Part shown: one piece after another, positions 1-9,962 of the stretch | Layout: each line of letters begins with the position of its first letter | How positions within the stretch are numbered: position 1 is the first letter of the stretch | NCBI GenBank assembly: GCA_026399095.1 | Contig: JAPLRP010000061.1 | Location: forward strand, 1 to 64,000 | Reading direction: 5' to 3' | Length of the DNA: 64,000 bases | Source: Methylococcales bacterium | Lineage (GTDB): Bacteria; Pseudomonadota; Gammaproteobacteria; Methylococcales; Methylomonadaceae | The notes under the pieces: model-generated | Told to the model about the DNA's origin: nothing | The model's database searches: none | Seen by the model: only the letters and a program-made list of their open reading frames with translations | Translations under genes and position numbers: made by a program

Positions 1-307
1 TTTTTACCTTATCTATTAAACGCCTAAATTGAGCCTGTTCTTCATTTGCCGTCTTGGCAATTAACGCATTATCGGCATTGGCCTCATTAATCAAACAGGT
101 CATAAAGTCATTGGCTTTACGCTGCCATTCATTAATCGCTGCAATACTTTTGTTGTAAGCCTCAACACTGTTTTGATCCACAACCGGAGAATCTGGTTGA
201 GTTCCGCAAGTAACTGGCGACCAAACACCATTTGAAATACTACCCGCATTAGCAGCAGAAAGAGCTGACGACAACATAACTAAGGCTAACAAAGTTCTTT
301 TAAACAT
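1..307 (-). CDS. Secreted hypothetical protein, 3' part outside the window
   Basis: The ATG at 307 opens a frame that stays open to the left edge, about 102 codons, so only the N-terminal part is present. It begins with a clear signal peptide (MFKRTLLALVMLSSALSAANA), so the product is exported. The visible mature part has two cysteines (SPVTCGTQ and DFMTCLIN) and a hydrophilic helical stretch rich in N, A, K and E. A purine-rich GGTGGT lies upstream of the start. I do not recognise the family. It lies downstream of the RND pump gene on the same strand, 43 bases away, but nothing shows that it belongs to that operon. Confidence 0.7.
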   Translation of the reverse strand, partial: MFKRTLLALVMLSSALSAANAGSISNGVWSPVTCGTQPDSPVVDQNSVEAYNKSIAAINEWQRKANDFMTCLINEANADNALIAKTANEEQAQFRRLIDKVK

Positions 308-350
308 ACAGACCACCTACTCTATTTTAGTTTTTTAAACTACCATATTA

Positions 351-3300
351 TTACTTCACCATAACAGCATAACACACGGGCGTTAAAATCAAACTGGCAG
401 CCATACCCATCAACAAACCTGACGACAACGACAAGGTCATAGGCACCAGAAACTGTGCTTGTGGACTGGTCTCCAACAAAGCCGGCAAAAAACCGGCAAA
501 GTTGGTAAGGAATGCAAGAAATATTGGCCTAAAACGAGCCGTACAGGCATCACAAATCAATTCGCTAATCGGCTTCTTTTCATGCTCATGCTCTTTTAGG
601 TAATCCAACAACACCAAACTATCATTAACGACGACACCACTAGCCGCAATCATACCGACCAAGGATTCCATAGACAGCGGCAAACCCATCAAGCCATGGG
701 CAATAACAGAGCCACTCCAAGCAACGGGGGCTGCTAAAAGCAAAATAAACGGTTTTAGATATGAGCGAAAAGGGACTGCTATTAAGACATAAATCACCAA
801 TAATGCGATTAGTGTATTTTGCTTTAATGCCAAGGCCATGGCTAATTGATCTTGACGCTCTTGCCCGATGTTGATATTTATTCCCGGGAAACGTTGGCGC
901 AACTCTATCAAATCTGAAGCTTCCAATGAATTATAGATTGTATTAACATCAGCTCTCTGTGTGTCAACTCGCGCTTGTATTTTAAATACTCGGCGTTGAT
1001 CTTGCCGAATCAGGGTATTAATCCCTGGAATTAAGGTGATTTCAGCCAAGACGCCTAGCGATACTTGTTGACCATCGGCAAGTTGTATTGGCATTGCTAG
1101 TAAATTTTCAAGCGATTGTCGCTCCTCACGTGGATATCGAACTATGATTTTGACCTCATTACGCCCACGCTGCAAACGTTCGACTTCATCACCAAAATAG
1201 CCGGAACGCACTTGCTCGGACAGATCCTCAAGACGAACACCCAAACGCTCTGCTTCCGGCTTTAAGATTAAGCGAACTTCTGGCTGACCGGGATCGTTAG
1301 AGTCAATAATATCGTAAACACCTGGATAAGCCGCCAACTTTTGTTTGAATGCTTCAGTTACTTTCGGAAGTAACTGAGGGTCAGTAGCACTAAGATCAAA
1401 TTCAAGATCATAAGGCACATCACCCTCCTTATATAAAAAATCTATCTTGGTCCGCCCCAAATCACCAACACGCTTACGCCACTCGTTAATAAAATCTTCA
1501 ACGTCTATACGTTTACGACCCTCTGCTGAAAATTCAGTCCAAAACCCGGCGCCATGCTCCCAGATAATAGTCTCCAACCCCAAAACCACACTGACAGGTT
1601 TTGAATCTTCTATTTTGATGTGTTGCTTAGTAACACCATCCAACTCATCACGAAGTGAAAAAAAGGCTCGCTCAACTTGCTGTGCTCGAAGCATGGCTTC
1701 ACTATACGGCATATCTTGTGGTGTCTTTAATGATACCCAAAAACTATCCTTAACCACATCGGCCTGAACAGACAAACGAATCCGACCGCTATTAACCCAT
1801 GCGGCACATAAAAGCATCAACACCATAAAAACAGCTATCGTCAGATAACGCCACATCAATACAACGTGTAAAAAAGGACGATAATAACGGTGAACAAAAC
1901 ACTCAAGACATTTATTAAGTATTATTCGTAGCCGCTCTAAACTGAAGGGCGATAGTAATTGCAAATCTTCCGTATTTTTTTTATAAAATCGATGAAAAAA
2001 AGTACATAACCAATTTACCTTATCAGGGGCAGCCAAATGAGCAGGTAAAATCCACAATGCTTCAATTAAAGAAAATACTAATGTTAGAATCATAACCAGA
2101 CAAATTGGCTTCATCATTTGTCCAGCCCAGCCAGGTAAAAAAAGTCCAGGCAAAAAAGCAACCAAAGCTACCAGTACTGACAAAATTACCGGCAGAGCCA
2201 CCGCCTGCACACCTTTAATTGCAGCGTTAAGACCGGATTCATTATCCTGTACAACATCTTCTTGTTGATGGGTGTAAATACTTTCACCAATAATAATGGC
2301 ATCATCTACTAAAATACCCATTGCCAACAAAAAACCAAACAAAGACAACATATTGAGCGACACATCGAGCAAGGGCATTAGCCATAGTGCACCCAATACC
2401 GAGGTAAAAATACCCACACCAGCCCAAAGCGCTACACGCAAACGGAGGAACAAGGTTAATACTAAACATACCAGCACAAAACCACCTAAGCCATCTTCAA
2501 CCAAACTGGTTATTCGTTCTTCAAAAGCTTGGGAATCATCCCACCAAGTCGTTATTGCAAGACCTTCTGGCAATAACAACTGTTGATTAGCAACATACTC
2601 ATTAACTTTTCGAGCGACTTCGACGGCACTGCTTTTAGTATGAATCTCCCAACCTTGTGCTGGTTGGCCGTTATACCGCCACTCAGAAACTCCCTCCACC
2701 AAACCATCTTTAATAACAGCCACGTCGCCCAAATATAAACGCACACCATCTGTTGATGTACGTAAAACCAAATTACAAAGGCTGGAAGTATCCTGCGCTT
2801 TACCTTTAACTCTAAGCTGCAAATCACCTGTCGCCGCTTTTACCAAACCGTTTGATTGATCCAATGAAACGCGATGTATGGCTTCAGTAATTTCATGTAA
2901 TGACAAATGATACTGTTGCAATTTGGCTGCCGTAATTTCAATTGCCACTTCATATTGCGTTTCGAAATAATTACGTACTAACCGCACACCAGGAATTTGC
3001 TCCAGATCAGCACGAATCTTTTCACCGTAATGTTTAAGCGAAAGTTGATCGCTAGGACCATGCAAAGAAACCCAAATAACTCCGTCATCTTCATTACGCT
3101 GCGCCAATTGCACCGTGATTTTCTCTAGATTTTTAGGCAGGCGCGGTATCCCTTGGATTCTGCCCTGTAAAGCGGTTAAAACTTGTTCTACATTATAATC
3201 CGGCAATACCGAGACCTTTATTAGGCATGATCCTTGTATTATCTCAGTATAAAGCCGCTTGACCCCGGGTATATCATTAATGGCCACTTCAATGCGTACA

Positions 3301-3518
3301 CAAACCGATTCTTCAATCTCTAAAGGACCGACCCCCGGATATAGTGCAGTTATTTCAATCTGATGTGGGTTAAATCGAGGAAATACCTCCTTATCCATCA
3401 CGCTGTAACCCGTCAAACCACCGATAATAATCAGAAGCATTAATAAATTAGCCGCTACAGGATTTGCAGCAAACCAGGCAAGCCAACCAACCGTGTTAAA
3501 TTTTTTGGATGATCTCAT
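351..3518 (-). CDS. RND efflux pump, inner-membrane permease (AcrB/HAE family)
   Basis: This is the proton-driven pump of a tripartite efflux system. The protein has 1055 aa, full length for the AcrB family. TM1 is near residues 20-40, followed by a large periplasmic loop, and the proton-relay motif GILVDDAIIIGE puts two aspartates at about 405-406, the position of AcrB D407/D408. A second repeat starts near residue 560 with its own TM helix, and a final TM bundle occupies about 910-1050. The start overlaps the adaptor stop by 4 nt (ATGA), showing translational coupling. The operon order is outer membrane factor, adaptor, pump. The substrate cannot be read from the sequence; the adaptor is of the drug/heavy-lipid type rather than the metal (CusB) type. 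Confidence 0.93.
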   Translation of the reverse strand: MRSSKKFNTVGWLAWFAANPVAANLLMLLIIIGGLTGYSVMDKEVFPRFNPHQIEITALYPGVGPLEIEESVCVRIEVAINDIPGVKRLYTEIIQGSCLIKVSVLPDYNVEQVLTALQGRIQGIPRLPKNLEKITVQLAQRNEDDGVIWVSLHGPSDQLSLKHYGEKIRADLEQIPGVRLVRNYFETQYEVAIEITAAKLQQYHLSLHEITEAIHRVSLDQSNGLVKAATGDLQLRVKGKAQDTSSLCNLVLRTSTDGVRLYLGDVAVIKDGLVEGVSEWRYNGQPAQGWEIHTKSSAVEVARKVNEYVANQQLLLPEGLAITTWWDDSQAFEERITSLVEDGLGGFVLVCLVLTLFLRLRVALWAGVGIFTSVLGALWLMPLLDVSLNMLSLFGFLLAMGILVDDAIIIGESIYTHQQEDVVQDNESGLNAAIKGVQAVALPVILSVLVALVAFLPGLFLPGWAGQMMKPICLVMILTLVFSLIEALWILPAHLAAPDKVNWLCTFFHRFYKKNTEDLQLLSPFSLERLRIILNKCLECFVHRYYRPFLHVVLMWRYLTIAVFMVLMLLCAAWVNSGRIRLSVQADVVKDSFWVSLKTPQDMPYSEAMLRAQQVERAFFSLRDELDGVTKQHIKIEDSKPVSVVLGLETIIWEHGAGFWTEFSAEGRKRIDVEDFINEWRKRVGDLGRTKIDFLYKEGDVPYDLEFDLSATDPQLLPKVTEAFKQKLAAYPGVYDIIDSNDPGQPEVRLILKPEAERLGVRLEDLSEQVRSGYFGDEVERLQRGRNEVKIIVRYPREERQSLENLLAMPIQLADGQQVSLGVLAEITLIPGINTLIRQDQRRVFKIQARVDTQRADVNTIYNSLEASDLIELRQRFPGININIGQERQDQLAMALALKQNTLIALLVIYVLIAVPFRSYLKPFILLLAAPVAWSGSVIAHGLMGLPLSMESLVGMIAASGVVVNDSLVLLDYLKEHEHEKKPISELICDACTARFRPIFLAFLTNFAGFLPALLETSPQAQFLVPMTLSLSSGLLMGMAASLILTPVCYAVMVK

Positions 3519-4717
3519 CGAACAACCGTTTTAGCTGCTTCTAAGTTTAAAACCTTATCAACCCTAACTGTCATACCTTCGATTGGCACATCAACACCCG
3601 ACACAATAACGCGATCACCTGCTATAAGCCCAGACTTTACCAGTACTCTATCCGGTTCATTACGTAAAACATCAACATGCCGTATGTGTAATTTTTGTCC
3701 TGAATCAACAATTAATATTTCTTGAAGGGCATTGATAGCTGCTTGAGGCAATACAAATAACCCGTGTACTTCCTTACCTTCAATTTCTGCCTTAACAAAT
3801 AGATTTGACAGCAATGGGGGGCTTTTACTAGCTTGCTGATAGGGTTGCAACACTTCTGTAACAGCATAAAGTACACCGGTATTTTCATCCAATGCACCTT
3901 CAGTGCGTACGATACGTCCTTGCCAAGTTCGCATAACACCGGCTATATCAGCGGTAAGAACAACTTTTGGGTTGATTTCGTCTGTATAAGCAAGCCCTTT
4001 TGAATTACCTAGTTGCAAATTCAAATAACCAAGTTGACTATTGGTCAGTGGTAATCTTATTTCTGCAACATCCGTAGAATAAATCCGCGCTAATTTGTCG
4101 CCTGCTTGAATAAATTGGCCCAAGCCGACATTCTTACTTTGTAAACGACCGGTAAAAGGGGCTCGCAGTTCACAACGACTCCGTTTGATTTGGGCTAATA
4201 ACAAATTGGCTTCAGCAGCTTTAAGCTTAGCTCTTGCCTCAGCTAATTGTGGTACTCGCATGACCAGTTCAGATGGCTCACCCTGCCCCAAAGCTTGCCA
4301 TTCACTGTCAGCTTGTTCTGCCTGAGCCTCTTCCATTACCATCAAACGTTTGGCTTCGGCAATTTGAGCCTGAGCCAAAACAATACCCGCTTCATAATCA
4401 CGTGAATCAATACTTGCCAATAAGTCACCCTGCTGAAAAAAACCACCGTTAACAAATTCAGGATGAAGCTTTATTAATTTACCGAAAACCTCCGCTATCA
4501 AATCAATTTCATTACGGGGCGTAACAATCCCTTGGGAATGAACACTTAACCTTATTATTTGCGGCTCTACCAGAATAACTGAAACTAGGGGAGGTTCATT
4601 CTTCTGTACCTGCTTGGTAATTTGTGGACGCATTGCCATAATTAGCCAAGCAATAAAAATACCCAACACAACTAATACCATTGGCAATATTATTTTTAAC
4701 TGCTTTGCTGTTATCAC
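3515..4717 (-). CDS. RND efflux periplasmic adaptor (membrane fusion protein)
   Basis: This 400-aa HlyD/AcrA-type adaptor connects the pump to the outer membrane channel. It has an N-terminal membrane anchor (VLVVLGIFIAWLIMA, about 14-29), a first lipoyl half near 80-105 (FFQQGDLLASIDSRDYEAG), an Ala/Glu-rich helical hairpin at about 110-175, and a second lipoyl half (RAPFTGRLQSKNVGLGQFI) near 185. Beta-barrel and membrane-proximal domains follow. Both ends overlap the neighbouring genes by 4 nt as ATGA, so all three genes form one coupled transcript. The anchor is an uncleaved helix rather than a lipoprotein signal, since no cysteine follows it. Confidence 0.92.
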   Translation of the reverse strand: MITAKQLKIILPMVLVVLGIFIAWLIMAMRPQITKQVQKNEPPLVSVILVEPQIIRLSVHSQGIVTPRNEIDLIAEVFGKLIKLHPEFVNGGFFQQGDLLASIDSRDYEAGIVLAQAQIAEAKRLMVMEEAQAEQADSEWQALGQGEPSELVMRVPQLAEARAKLKAAEANLLLAQIKRSRCELRAPFTGRLQSKNVGLGQFIQAGDKLARIYSTDVAEIRLPLTNSQLGYLNLQLGNSKGLAYTDEINPKVVLTADIAGVMRTWQGRIVRTEGALDENTGVLYAVTEVLQPYQQASKSPPLLSNLFVKAEIEGKEVHGLFVLPQAAINALQEILIVDSGQKLHIRHVDVLRNEPDRVLVKSGLIAGDRVIVSGVDVPIEGMTVRVDKVLNLEAAKTVVR

Positions 4718-6126
4718 GAAATACCACCACCCAATGCCAAATAAAATTCAATACGATTGGTTAGTAATTGCCGCTGCACTGTTAAATGGGCGCTTTGAGC
4801 ATTAAGAGTGCTTCGATAACTATCCAGTAAAGTCAAAATATCAATCAAGCCTTGTTGATATGAACTAATGGCTAATTTTCGACTGGCCACGGTTTGTTCA
4901 ACAGCAAACATAAGCGCTTTTTCCTGTGCTCTTAACCATTGTTCTGCAGCCAACGTTTGTTCAACTTCGCGGAAGGCATTAAGCACTGTATTTTTATAAT
5001 TATTGAGTGCTTCGTTAGTAAGCGCCTCGTTTAATCGTATTTCACTGGTTAAACGGCCCCCAGTAAAAATGGGCTGAACCAAACCAGTCGCCAAGTTCCA
5101 AGCAGCAGTTCGAGGATCAATTAAATCGGCTAACGCAGTACTAGTAGTTCCACCACTGGTTGTTAAGGTAATACGAGGTAATAACGCTTTTTTTGCACTT
5201 TCAACACGGGAGTCCATCGCTCGCAATTTTAAAAGTGCAGCTATCAAATCGGGCCGCCTTTCTAATAGCTCTGATGGTAAACCAGCAGATAAAACTGCAG
5301 GTGGCTTGGGTAAAAAACCTACCGATTTGATGTTTTCATTTTTTTGTCCATCAGGATATCGGCCCAGCAAAACGTCAAACTGCTTGGCAATGAGTTGCAC
5401 TTGGTTACGAGATTGCGCTAGCTGTGCTTCTGCATTTGCCAGATCAGTTAAAGCTAAACGCAAATCCAATCCTCTGGTCAAGCCTCGACTAAAACGTCCA
5501 CGAACGAGCTCAACAACCTTATGCCGATCTTTGATAGATTGTTCTGCAACCTGAACCTGAAGATTAGCTTCAATTAACTCATAATAAGTTTGTGCAGTGC
5601 GAGCAGCCAAAGATAAGCGGGCACCGTAAAAATCTACTGATACCGATTCGGCATCTTGTTGGGCTGCTTGTTGGCCCGCTTTAATTCTGCCCCAGACATC
5701 AATTTCCCAGCGCAAAGAAAATAATGCCTCAAAAACACTATAATTTGCACCCACTATATTATTGTTTAAAATGCCAGGGCCCGCGCCAGTGTGCAAATAG
5801 CCAGTTGTAAAACTTAATTGTGGCCAACGATCTGCGCCGGCAATAATAGCCTGCTGTTTTGCAATATCTACTCGAGCTGAGGCGGCTTTAAGGTCTAAAT
5901 TATTATTTAACGCATCATTTACCAAACGCGTCAAAACTGGATCAACAAAAGTAATAAGCCATTGGTTATTTATATGCGCTTCCGATTTAACATTTTTCCA
6001 ATTGCTTGGTATTTGTCTATTAATATATGCCGCATTTCTTTCCGGTGTCGTTGCACAACTGTTAGTTAATAAACTCAATGCAGCACATAACAAGCTATGA
6101 TTTAAAGTTTTTTTGTTAAAAATCAT
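4714..6126 (-). CDS. Outer-membrane efflux channel lipoprotein (NodT/OprM family)
   Basis: This 470-aa outer membrane factor is the exit channel of the efflux system. The signal peptide ends in a lipobox (LLTNSC), so the mature protein is probably lipidated. The two homologous OEP repeats are visible: the first contains LKAASARVDIAKQQ (about 78-91) and the second LLERRPDLIAALLKLRAMDSRVESAKKALLPRI (about 288-320), the usual NodT signature. A C-terminal LTLLDSYRSTLNAQ helix closes the protein. It is the first gene of the three-gene operon and overlaps the adaptor start by 4 nt. Confidence 0.93.
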   Translation of the reverse strand: MIFNKKTLNHSLLCAALSLLTNSCATTPERNAAYINRQIPSNWKNVKSEAHINNQWLITFVDPVLTRLVNDALNNNLDLKAASARVDIAKQQAIIAGADRWPQLSFTTGYLHTGAGPGILNNNIVGANYSVFEALFSLRWEIDVWGRIKAGQQAAQQDAESVSVDFYGARLSLAARTAQTYYELIEANLQVQVAEQSIKDRHKVVELVRGRFSRGLTRGLDLRLALTDLANAEAQLAQSRNQVQLIAKQFDVLLGRYPDGQKNENIKSVGFLPKPPAVLSAGLPSELLERRPDLIAALLKLRAMDSRVESAKKALLPRITLTTSGGTTSTALADLIDPRTAAWNLATGLVQPIFTGGRLTSEIRLNEALTNEALNNYKNTVLNAFREVEQTLAAEQWLRAQEKALMFAVEQTVASRKLAISSYQQGLIDILTLLDSYRSTLNAQSAHLTVQRQLLTNRIEFYLALGGGIS

Positions 6127-6203
6127 TTAAAACAATACATTCTGTGAACACATGTAAAAAAACCATATCGGCTTATCTTCACTATCGCTATCTCTTAAAC
6201 AGA

Positions 6204-6614
6204 CTATTGCTTCACAGATACAAAAGCAATCTTTGTAACGCCGGCATGCTGTACAGTTGCCATCACTTCAGCTACCTTTGCGTAAACAACCGTTTGATCT
6301 GCGTATAAATGAATAGCTGCTTCTGGATTTTTGACTAACTCATCTTTCAATGTAGTTTCCAAAACAATAAGATCAGATAGTGGTAATTTATTAAGAGTTA
6401 TGAGACCCTGCGCATCAATGCCTAATTGTAAAGGCACATCCTTTATATCTGCAGTGGTTTCAACCGTTTTTGGTAAAGTCACATGTACCGATTGGGTTAA
6501 TAAGGGTGCAGTCACTAATAAAATAATCACCAAAACCAACATCACATCCACCAAAGGTGTAACGTTGATTTCACTCATGGCAACATCAGATTCTGATTGG
6601 GGTTTAAAAGCCAT
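6204..6614 (-). CDS. exbD: Biopolymer transport protein ExbD
   Basis: This 136-aa ExbD/TolR protein forms the proton channel with ExbB that energises TonB. It has a short cytoplasmic N terminus (EINVTPLVDVMLVLVIILLVTAP), in which the essential TM aspartate lies in VTPLVDVML (about residue 23), and a periplasmic C-terminal domain of about 95 residues. It lies 2 nt after exbB in a tonB-exbB-exbD order. Because tonB is adjacent and no pal/tolA/tolB is present, ExbD is preferred over TolR. It presumably powers the TonB-dependent receptor encoded downstream in this block. Confidence 0.93.
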   Translation of the reverse strand: MAFKPQSESDVAMSEINVTPLVDVMLVLVIILLVTAPLLTQSVHVTLPKTVETTADIKDVPLQLGIDAQGLITLNKLPLSDLIVLETTLKDELVKNPEAAIHLYADQTVVYAKVAEVMATVQHAGVTKIAFVSVKQ

Positions 6615-6616
6615 AA

Positions 6617-7276
6617 TTAGTCCTTAACATTACTGGTAAAAGCGACATGAATAAAACCGACCATGAAATTTTCAAGTTCTGTTCGGTGTTGTTTGACATG
6701 TCTTAATAAAAAGTTATAGGCCAATACTGCTGGAACGGCCACGGCAATACCAATTGCGGTAGCCACTAGTGCATCACCAATAGGACCAGCCACCACATCA
6801 AGACTTGTTGAGCCGCTGGCTGTAATTTCATGCATGGCATGCATAATCCCCAATACTGTTCCAAACAACCCCACAAAAGGCGCTGTACTGCCAATACTGG
6901 CAAGTAAAGTTAAACCTGATTCCATACTACGAACTTCATATTGCATAACCCCTAATAAAGTTTGCGACAACAACTCTTCCTGTGTACCCAAATATTTAAG
7001 ATGTTTACCTGATAACTGTTTACTATCTTGCAACCACAGAAAGCCTTTTTTTGCGACTCTTGCCAGTGGGCCTCTAACTATTGTTTCAGGTAATTGTTTA
7101 GCACCAACCAAATCAGTTGCATCCCAAAAAGCATCTTTATAACGTCGATTGTAGTAGCTGTTCTTACTAAACTGCCATAATTTAAATAGTATCATCGTCC
7201 AGGTTAGCACCGAAAAAACCAGCAATGTATATAATGTCCCATCAATGATGAGTTGAGGAGCTATATGATCGGGCAT
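6617..7276 (-). CDS. exbB: Biopolymer transport protein ExbB (MotA/TolQ/ExbB family)
   Basis: This inner-membrane proton-channel subunit partners ExbD. I place the start at 7276 (MPDHIAPQL), not the upstream ORF start at 7336, because AAGGAAAG sits just before this ATG and the family begins with a short N terminus. That gives 219 aa. TM1 is near 14-35 (LYTLLVFSVLTWTMILFKLW), and the conserved TM2/TM3 core is LLASIGSTAPFVGLFGTVLGIMHAM and GPIGDALVATAIGIAVAVPAVLAYN. It lies 17 nt after tonB and 2 nt before exbD. Confidence 0.93.
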   Translation of the reverse strand: MPDHIAPQLIIDGTLYTLLVFSVLTWTMILFKLWQFSKNSYYNRRYKDAFWDATDLVGAKQLPETIVRGPLARVAKKGFLWLQDSKQLSGKHLKYLGTQEELLSQTLLGVMQYEVRSMESGLTLLASIGSTAPFVGLFGTVLGIMHAMHEITASGSTSLDVVAGPIGDALVATAIGIAVAVPAVLAYNFLLRHVKQHRTELENFMVGFIHVAFTSNVKD

Positions 7277-7293
7277 TTTAACTTTCCTTATAA

Positions 7294-8109
7294 TTAATTG
7301 TTTAACGTAAAAATGATAGGCACGATAACCGAACATGCTTCGGCTGTATTGCCTCGTTTAGCAGGTATAAATTGCCATTTTTTGACAGCGTCCATTGCAG
7401 ATTCATCTAAATCTTCATGACCACTACTTTGATGTATGGTGACAGCCTGACTTAACCCTTTAGATGAAACCTCTACCCTTAGTAATACCTTTCCTTGCCA
7501 GCCTCTTCTTTTGGCAATCGCAGGATAAACCGGCTTAGGATTAGACTCGTAATTTGCATTAAAACTGGCTTCGGTAAATGGCTCGGAGTTACCTTCTGTA
7601 GGATTTGAAGTTTTGGCTACGCTCGTAGTAGCTGAAGAAGTGCTTTCGCTATTCTCTGTATTCGCAATCGATTCAGTTAATGAAGGTTTGGGTAGCAATG
7701 CCTCGCTTGATTGGGTCTTGGGAAGCTTAAGTTGTTTGTGAACTACGACCTTCTTTTTACTAGACTTCTTAATGATCGATTTTTTTGGTTTAATTGGTTC
7801 TAATTGTTTTGCCGGTTCTGTAGGATTCATTGAGGCCAGTTTACCTTGTTCAGATACCATGGATACTTCCATAATTAAAGGTATTGCCTGAGTAACCGTT
7901 TCAGCAGGCCTTAACAACTTAAGTCCTCCCCATACATGAATCAATAGCGCTAATACTAGCAATAATACAGCCATCGAATGCGGACTTTCTTCACCGGTTA
8001 AAGCAGTGTATAACCTTCTTGTTTTTGATACTGGCTGCGTTATTGAATTAACCATTGACTTGAAGTTCTGCTGCGACAGATCGTCATGATGGTTATGAGG
8101 TAAATACAT
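7294..8109 (-). CDS. tonB: Energy transducer TonB
   Basis: TonB spans the periplasm and transfers proton-motive force to outer-membrane receptors. The start at 8109 (MYLPHNHHDD) is chosen over 8142 because GGAAA precedes it at usable spacing; this gives 271 aa. It has a cytoplasmic N terminus of about 45 residues, one TM helix (MAVLLLVLALLIHVWGGLKLL), a K/P/S-rich linker with a KPKKSIIKKSSKKK stretch, and a C-terminal TonB domain (NPKPVYPAIAKRRGWQGKVLLRVEVS, then DAVKKWQFIPA). It is the first gene of tonB-exbB-exbD. The unusually long histidine-containing cytoplasmic tail (YLPHNHHDD) is a small oddity. Confidence 0.92.
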   Translation of the reverse strand: MYLPHNHHDDLSQQNFKSMVNSITQPVSKTRRLYTALTGEESPHSMAVLLLVLALLIHVWGGLKLLRPAETVTQAIPLIMEVSMVSEQGKLASMNPTEPAKQLEPIKPKKSIIKKSSKKKVVVHKQLKLPKTQSSEALLPKPSLTESIANTENSESTSSATTSVAKTSNPTEGNSEPFTEASFNANYESNPKPVYPAIAKRRGWQGKVLLRVEVSSKGLSQAVTIHQSSGHEDLDESAMDAVKKWQFIPAKRGNTAEACSVIVPIIFTLNN

Positions 8110-8281
8110 AAAGAGAATTTCCTTTTTTTTATTTGTACACAAGACAAATGAGGACTATTTAAAATCCGCTGAAGTTTACAGTTATGAGATTAGTTAACAG
8201 CCAAGCATTCTAATTTACTTAACTTTTAAAATTGAGCCAATTTCGGATAATGTTTCAGCAATAATTCTGTCATTGTTTATT

Positions 8282-8572
8282 TTAAATTTTATTTTCCAAT
8301 GAGATAAAAAAAGCATCTATTTTGTCTTCTATTCTGACAAGTGATTTCTTAAGTTCATCTAATTGATCCTGAATATCTTGATTAATATGGTTTAACTTTC
8401 CTTGAACATCATAAGAATTATGATGGATATGTTCAAAATGAATCTGAAAATAGCGCGGCAATGGAAATAAATCCATTAATTTTTCCTCATTATTGATAAT
8501 TTGTTTATTCGGTTTTACGGACTGCAGTGGATCTTTTTTATACCCAGGTTCATCTGATTTAATTGTTTTCAT
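8282..8572 (-). CDS. Small hypothetical protein, 96 aa
   Basis: I do not recognise the family. The ATG at 8572 is preceded by GGAGTGAGG at good spacing. The protein is charged. A Lys-rich N terminus is followed by LPRYFQIHFEHIHHN and an amphipathic C-terminal stretch (INQDIQDQLDELKKSLVRIEDKIDAFFISLENKI) with heptad-like spacing, suggesting a short coiled coil. There is no signal peptide or TM helix. It lies between tonB and the PepSY gene on the same strand, so it may belong to the iron block, but no function can be assigned. Confidence 0.6.
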   Translation of the reverse strand: MKTIKSDEPGYKKDPLQSVKPNKQIINNEEKLMDLFPLPRYFQIHFEHIHHNSYDVQGKLNHINQDIQDQLDELKKSLVRIEDKIDAFFISLENKI

Positions 8573-8758
8573 AGCCTCACTCCACTTGGTTAATTTAGAA
8601 CTATTAGCCTTTTTAAAGTCGGTATTAAAATAACTATTTGTTTTTACAAATCCTCAAAACTACATGCTACGAATAAGACATTTCAGACTTTAAAACCACA
8701 ATTTACAATAAAATCAATTAGACCAATTAACCAGGTGATTTCTTTTGTAAAGCCAATA

Positions 8759-9922
8759 CTACATAAGTCTATTTTTAACTCGCCTTTTCTGTAACCAACG
8801 AATATATCCGGTCGTATAGAGCACTAAAGGGACAAACCCCATCACTAATATAATACTTTGACCGATAATACCAAACGCTTCACCTGTATGGAGTGGATAT
8901 AACCATTGCTCAAAAACTTCACCTGAACTAGCAGTTTTACTTTCTCGTATATTCAAAATTTTACCGCTGTATTGATCTAACCATAAACAACGGTAAGGCA
9001 TTTTTTGATTTACCTCATTAACTTCTCGTTTACCCACTTGATAAACATCTCGTTCATTCTGGGGAAAGCCAATCCATCGATAATCACCGCCTTGAAAACG
9101 TTCATCAGTTATGATTACGACCTCAGCTAGATTGATAGGAGTTGTTTTGTCATTAGGTAAAGTGCTTTGAAGTTGCGGCCAAGGATCAGGAACCGGAGAA
9201 AACATATTAACAACTAAACGCCCATAATCGGGGAAAATCAAATACACCCCTGACATAATCAAAAACAAAAGAATAATACTGCCATAAACACCAACGGATT
9301 TATGCAAATCAAATACAAACCTTTCAGAACTGGCATTGCGCTTGATAGTAAGTGCTGTTTTATATTTTCCGGTTTTAGGCCACCATAATATCAATCCGGT
9401 TAATACCAAAAACAATAAACCCATACCAATAAAGCCAACTATAGTCATTCCGGTTGAAGCAAGTCCTAAGGAATAATGCAAGCGTAAAATAAAATCTTTA
9501 AGTGGATCGCGCCATATCTTCTCGAAATCAATCAATAAACGTTGGCCTGTAACTTGAGCGGTATAAGGATTAATAAAAATCTGATGTCTTTCCATGTTTT
9601 CGGGGTTTGATGACGGTTGCTCAAACCATAGATCAAATGCTAATCCTTGTTGCCTTGGAAATCCTAGACTAAGTAATTTGCCATTAACCGGTAATACTTG
9701 CATACCTGCTGCGACTATTTCATCTAGTGGTCGATAAGTTTCATTTTGAGAAACTATCGGGACTGTCATTAACTCAGGGTTCAGCCATTCATCAATCGGA
9801 AGATCAAAGGCCAGAAAACTGCCTGTCAAACCTATCAAAACAAAAATAGCCCCCGCAAACAAACCCAGATAAAGATGTAGTTTAAGCCAGATTTTACGAA
9901 GCAATTGTTGGGTTAACGCCAT
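8759..9922 (-). CDS. PepSY-associated TM protein (iron-regulated membrane protein, PiuB-like)
   Basis: This 387-aa inner-membrane protein has the four-helix PepSY_TM architecture: TM1 near 15-35 (LHLYLGLFAGAIFVLIGLTGSFLAF), a periplasmic PepSY-like region, TM2 (MTIVGFIGMGLLFLVLTGLILWWP), TM3 (YGSIILLFLIMSGVYLIF) and TM4 (IIGQSIILVMGFVPLVLYTTGYIRWL). The LHLYLGL, ILWWP and LHTGEAFG motifs are typical. Members are often encoded with siderophore receptors and several act as ferrisiderophore reductases or in siderophore handling. Here it follows the TonB-dependent receptor gene, which supports a role in iron release after uptake. That role is inferred from family and context. Confidence 0.88.
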   Translation of the reverse strand: MALTQQLLRKIWLKLHLYLGLFAGAIFVLIGLTGSFLAFDLPIDEWLNPELMTVPIVSQNETYRPLDEIVAAGMQVLPVNGKLLSLGFPRQQGLAFDLWFEQPSSNPENMERHQIFINPYTAQVTGQRLLIDFEKIWRDPLKDFILRLHYSLGLASTGMTIVGFIGMGLLFLVLTGLILWWPKTGKYKTALTIKRNASSERFVFDLHKSVGVYGSIILLFLIMSGVYLIFPDYGRLVVNMFSPVPDPWPQLQSTLPNDKTTPINLAEVVIITDERFQGGDYRWIGFPQNERDVYQVGKREVNEVNQKMPYRCLWLDQYSGKILNIRESKTASSGEVFEQWLYPLHTGEAFGIIGQSIILVMGFVPLVLYTTGYIRWLQKRRVKNRLM

Positions 9923-9962
9923 AGGAAATTTTTATAAGATATCTGTCAATTAACGATTATTC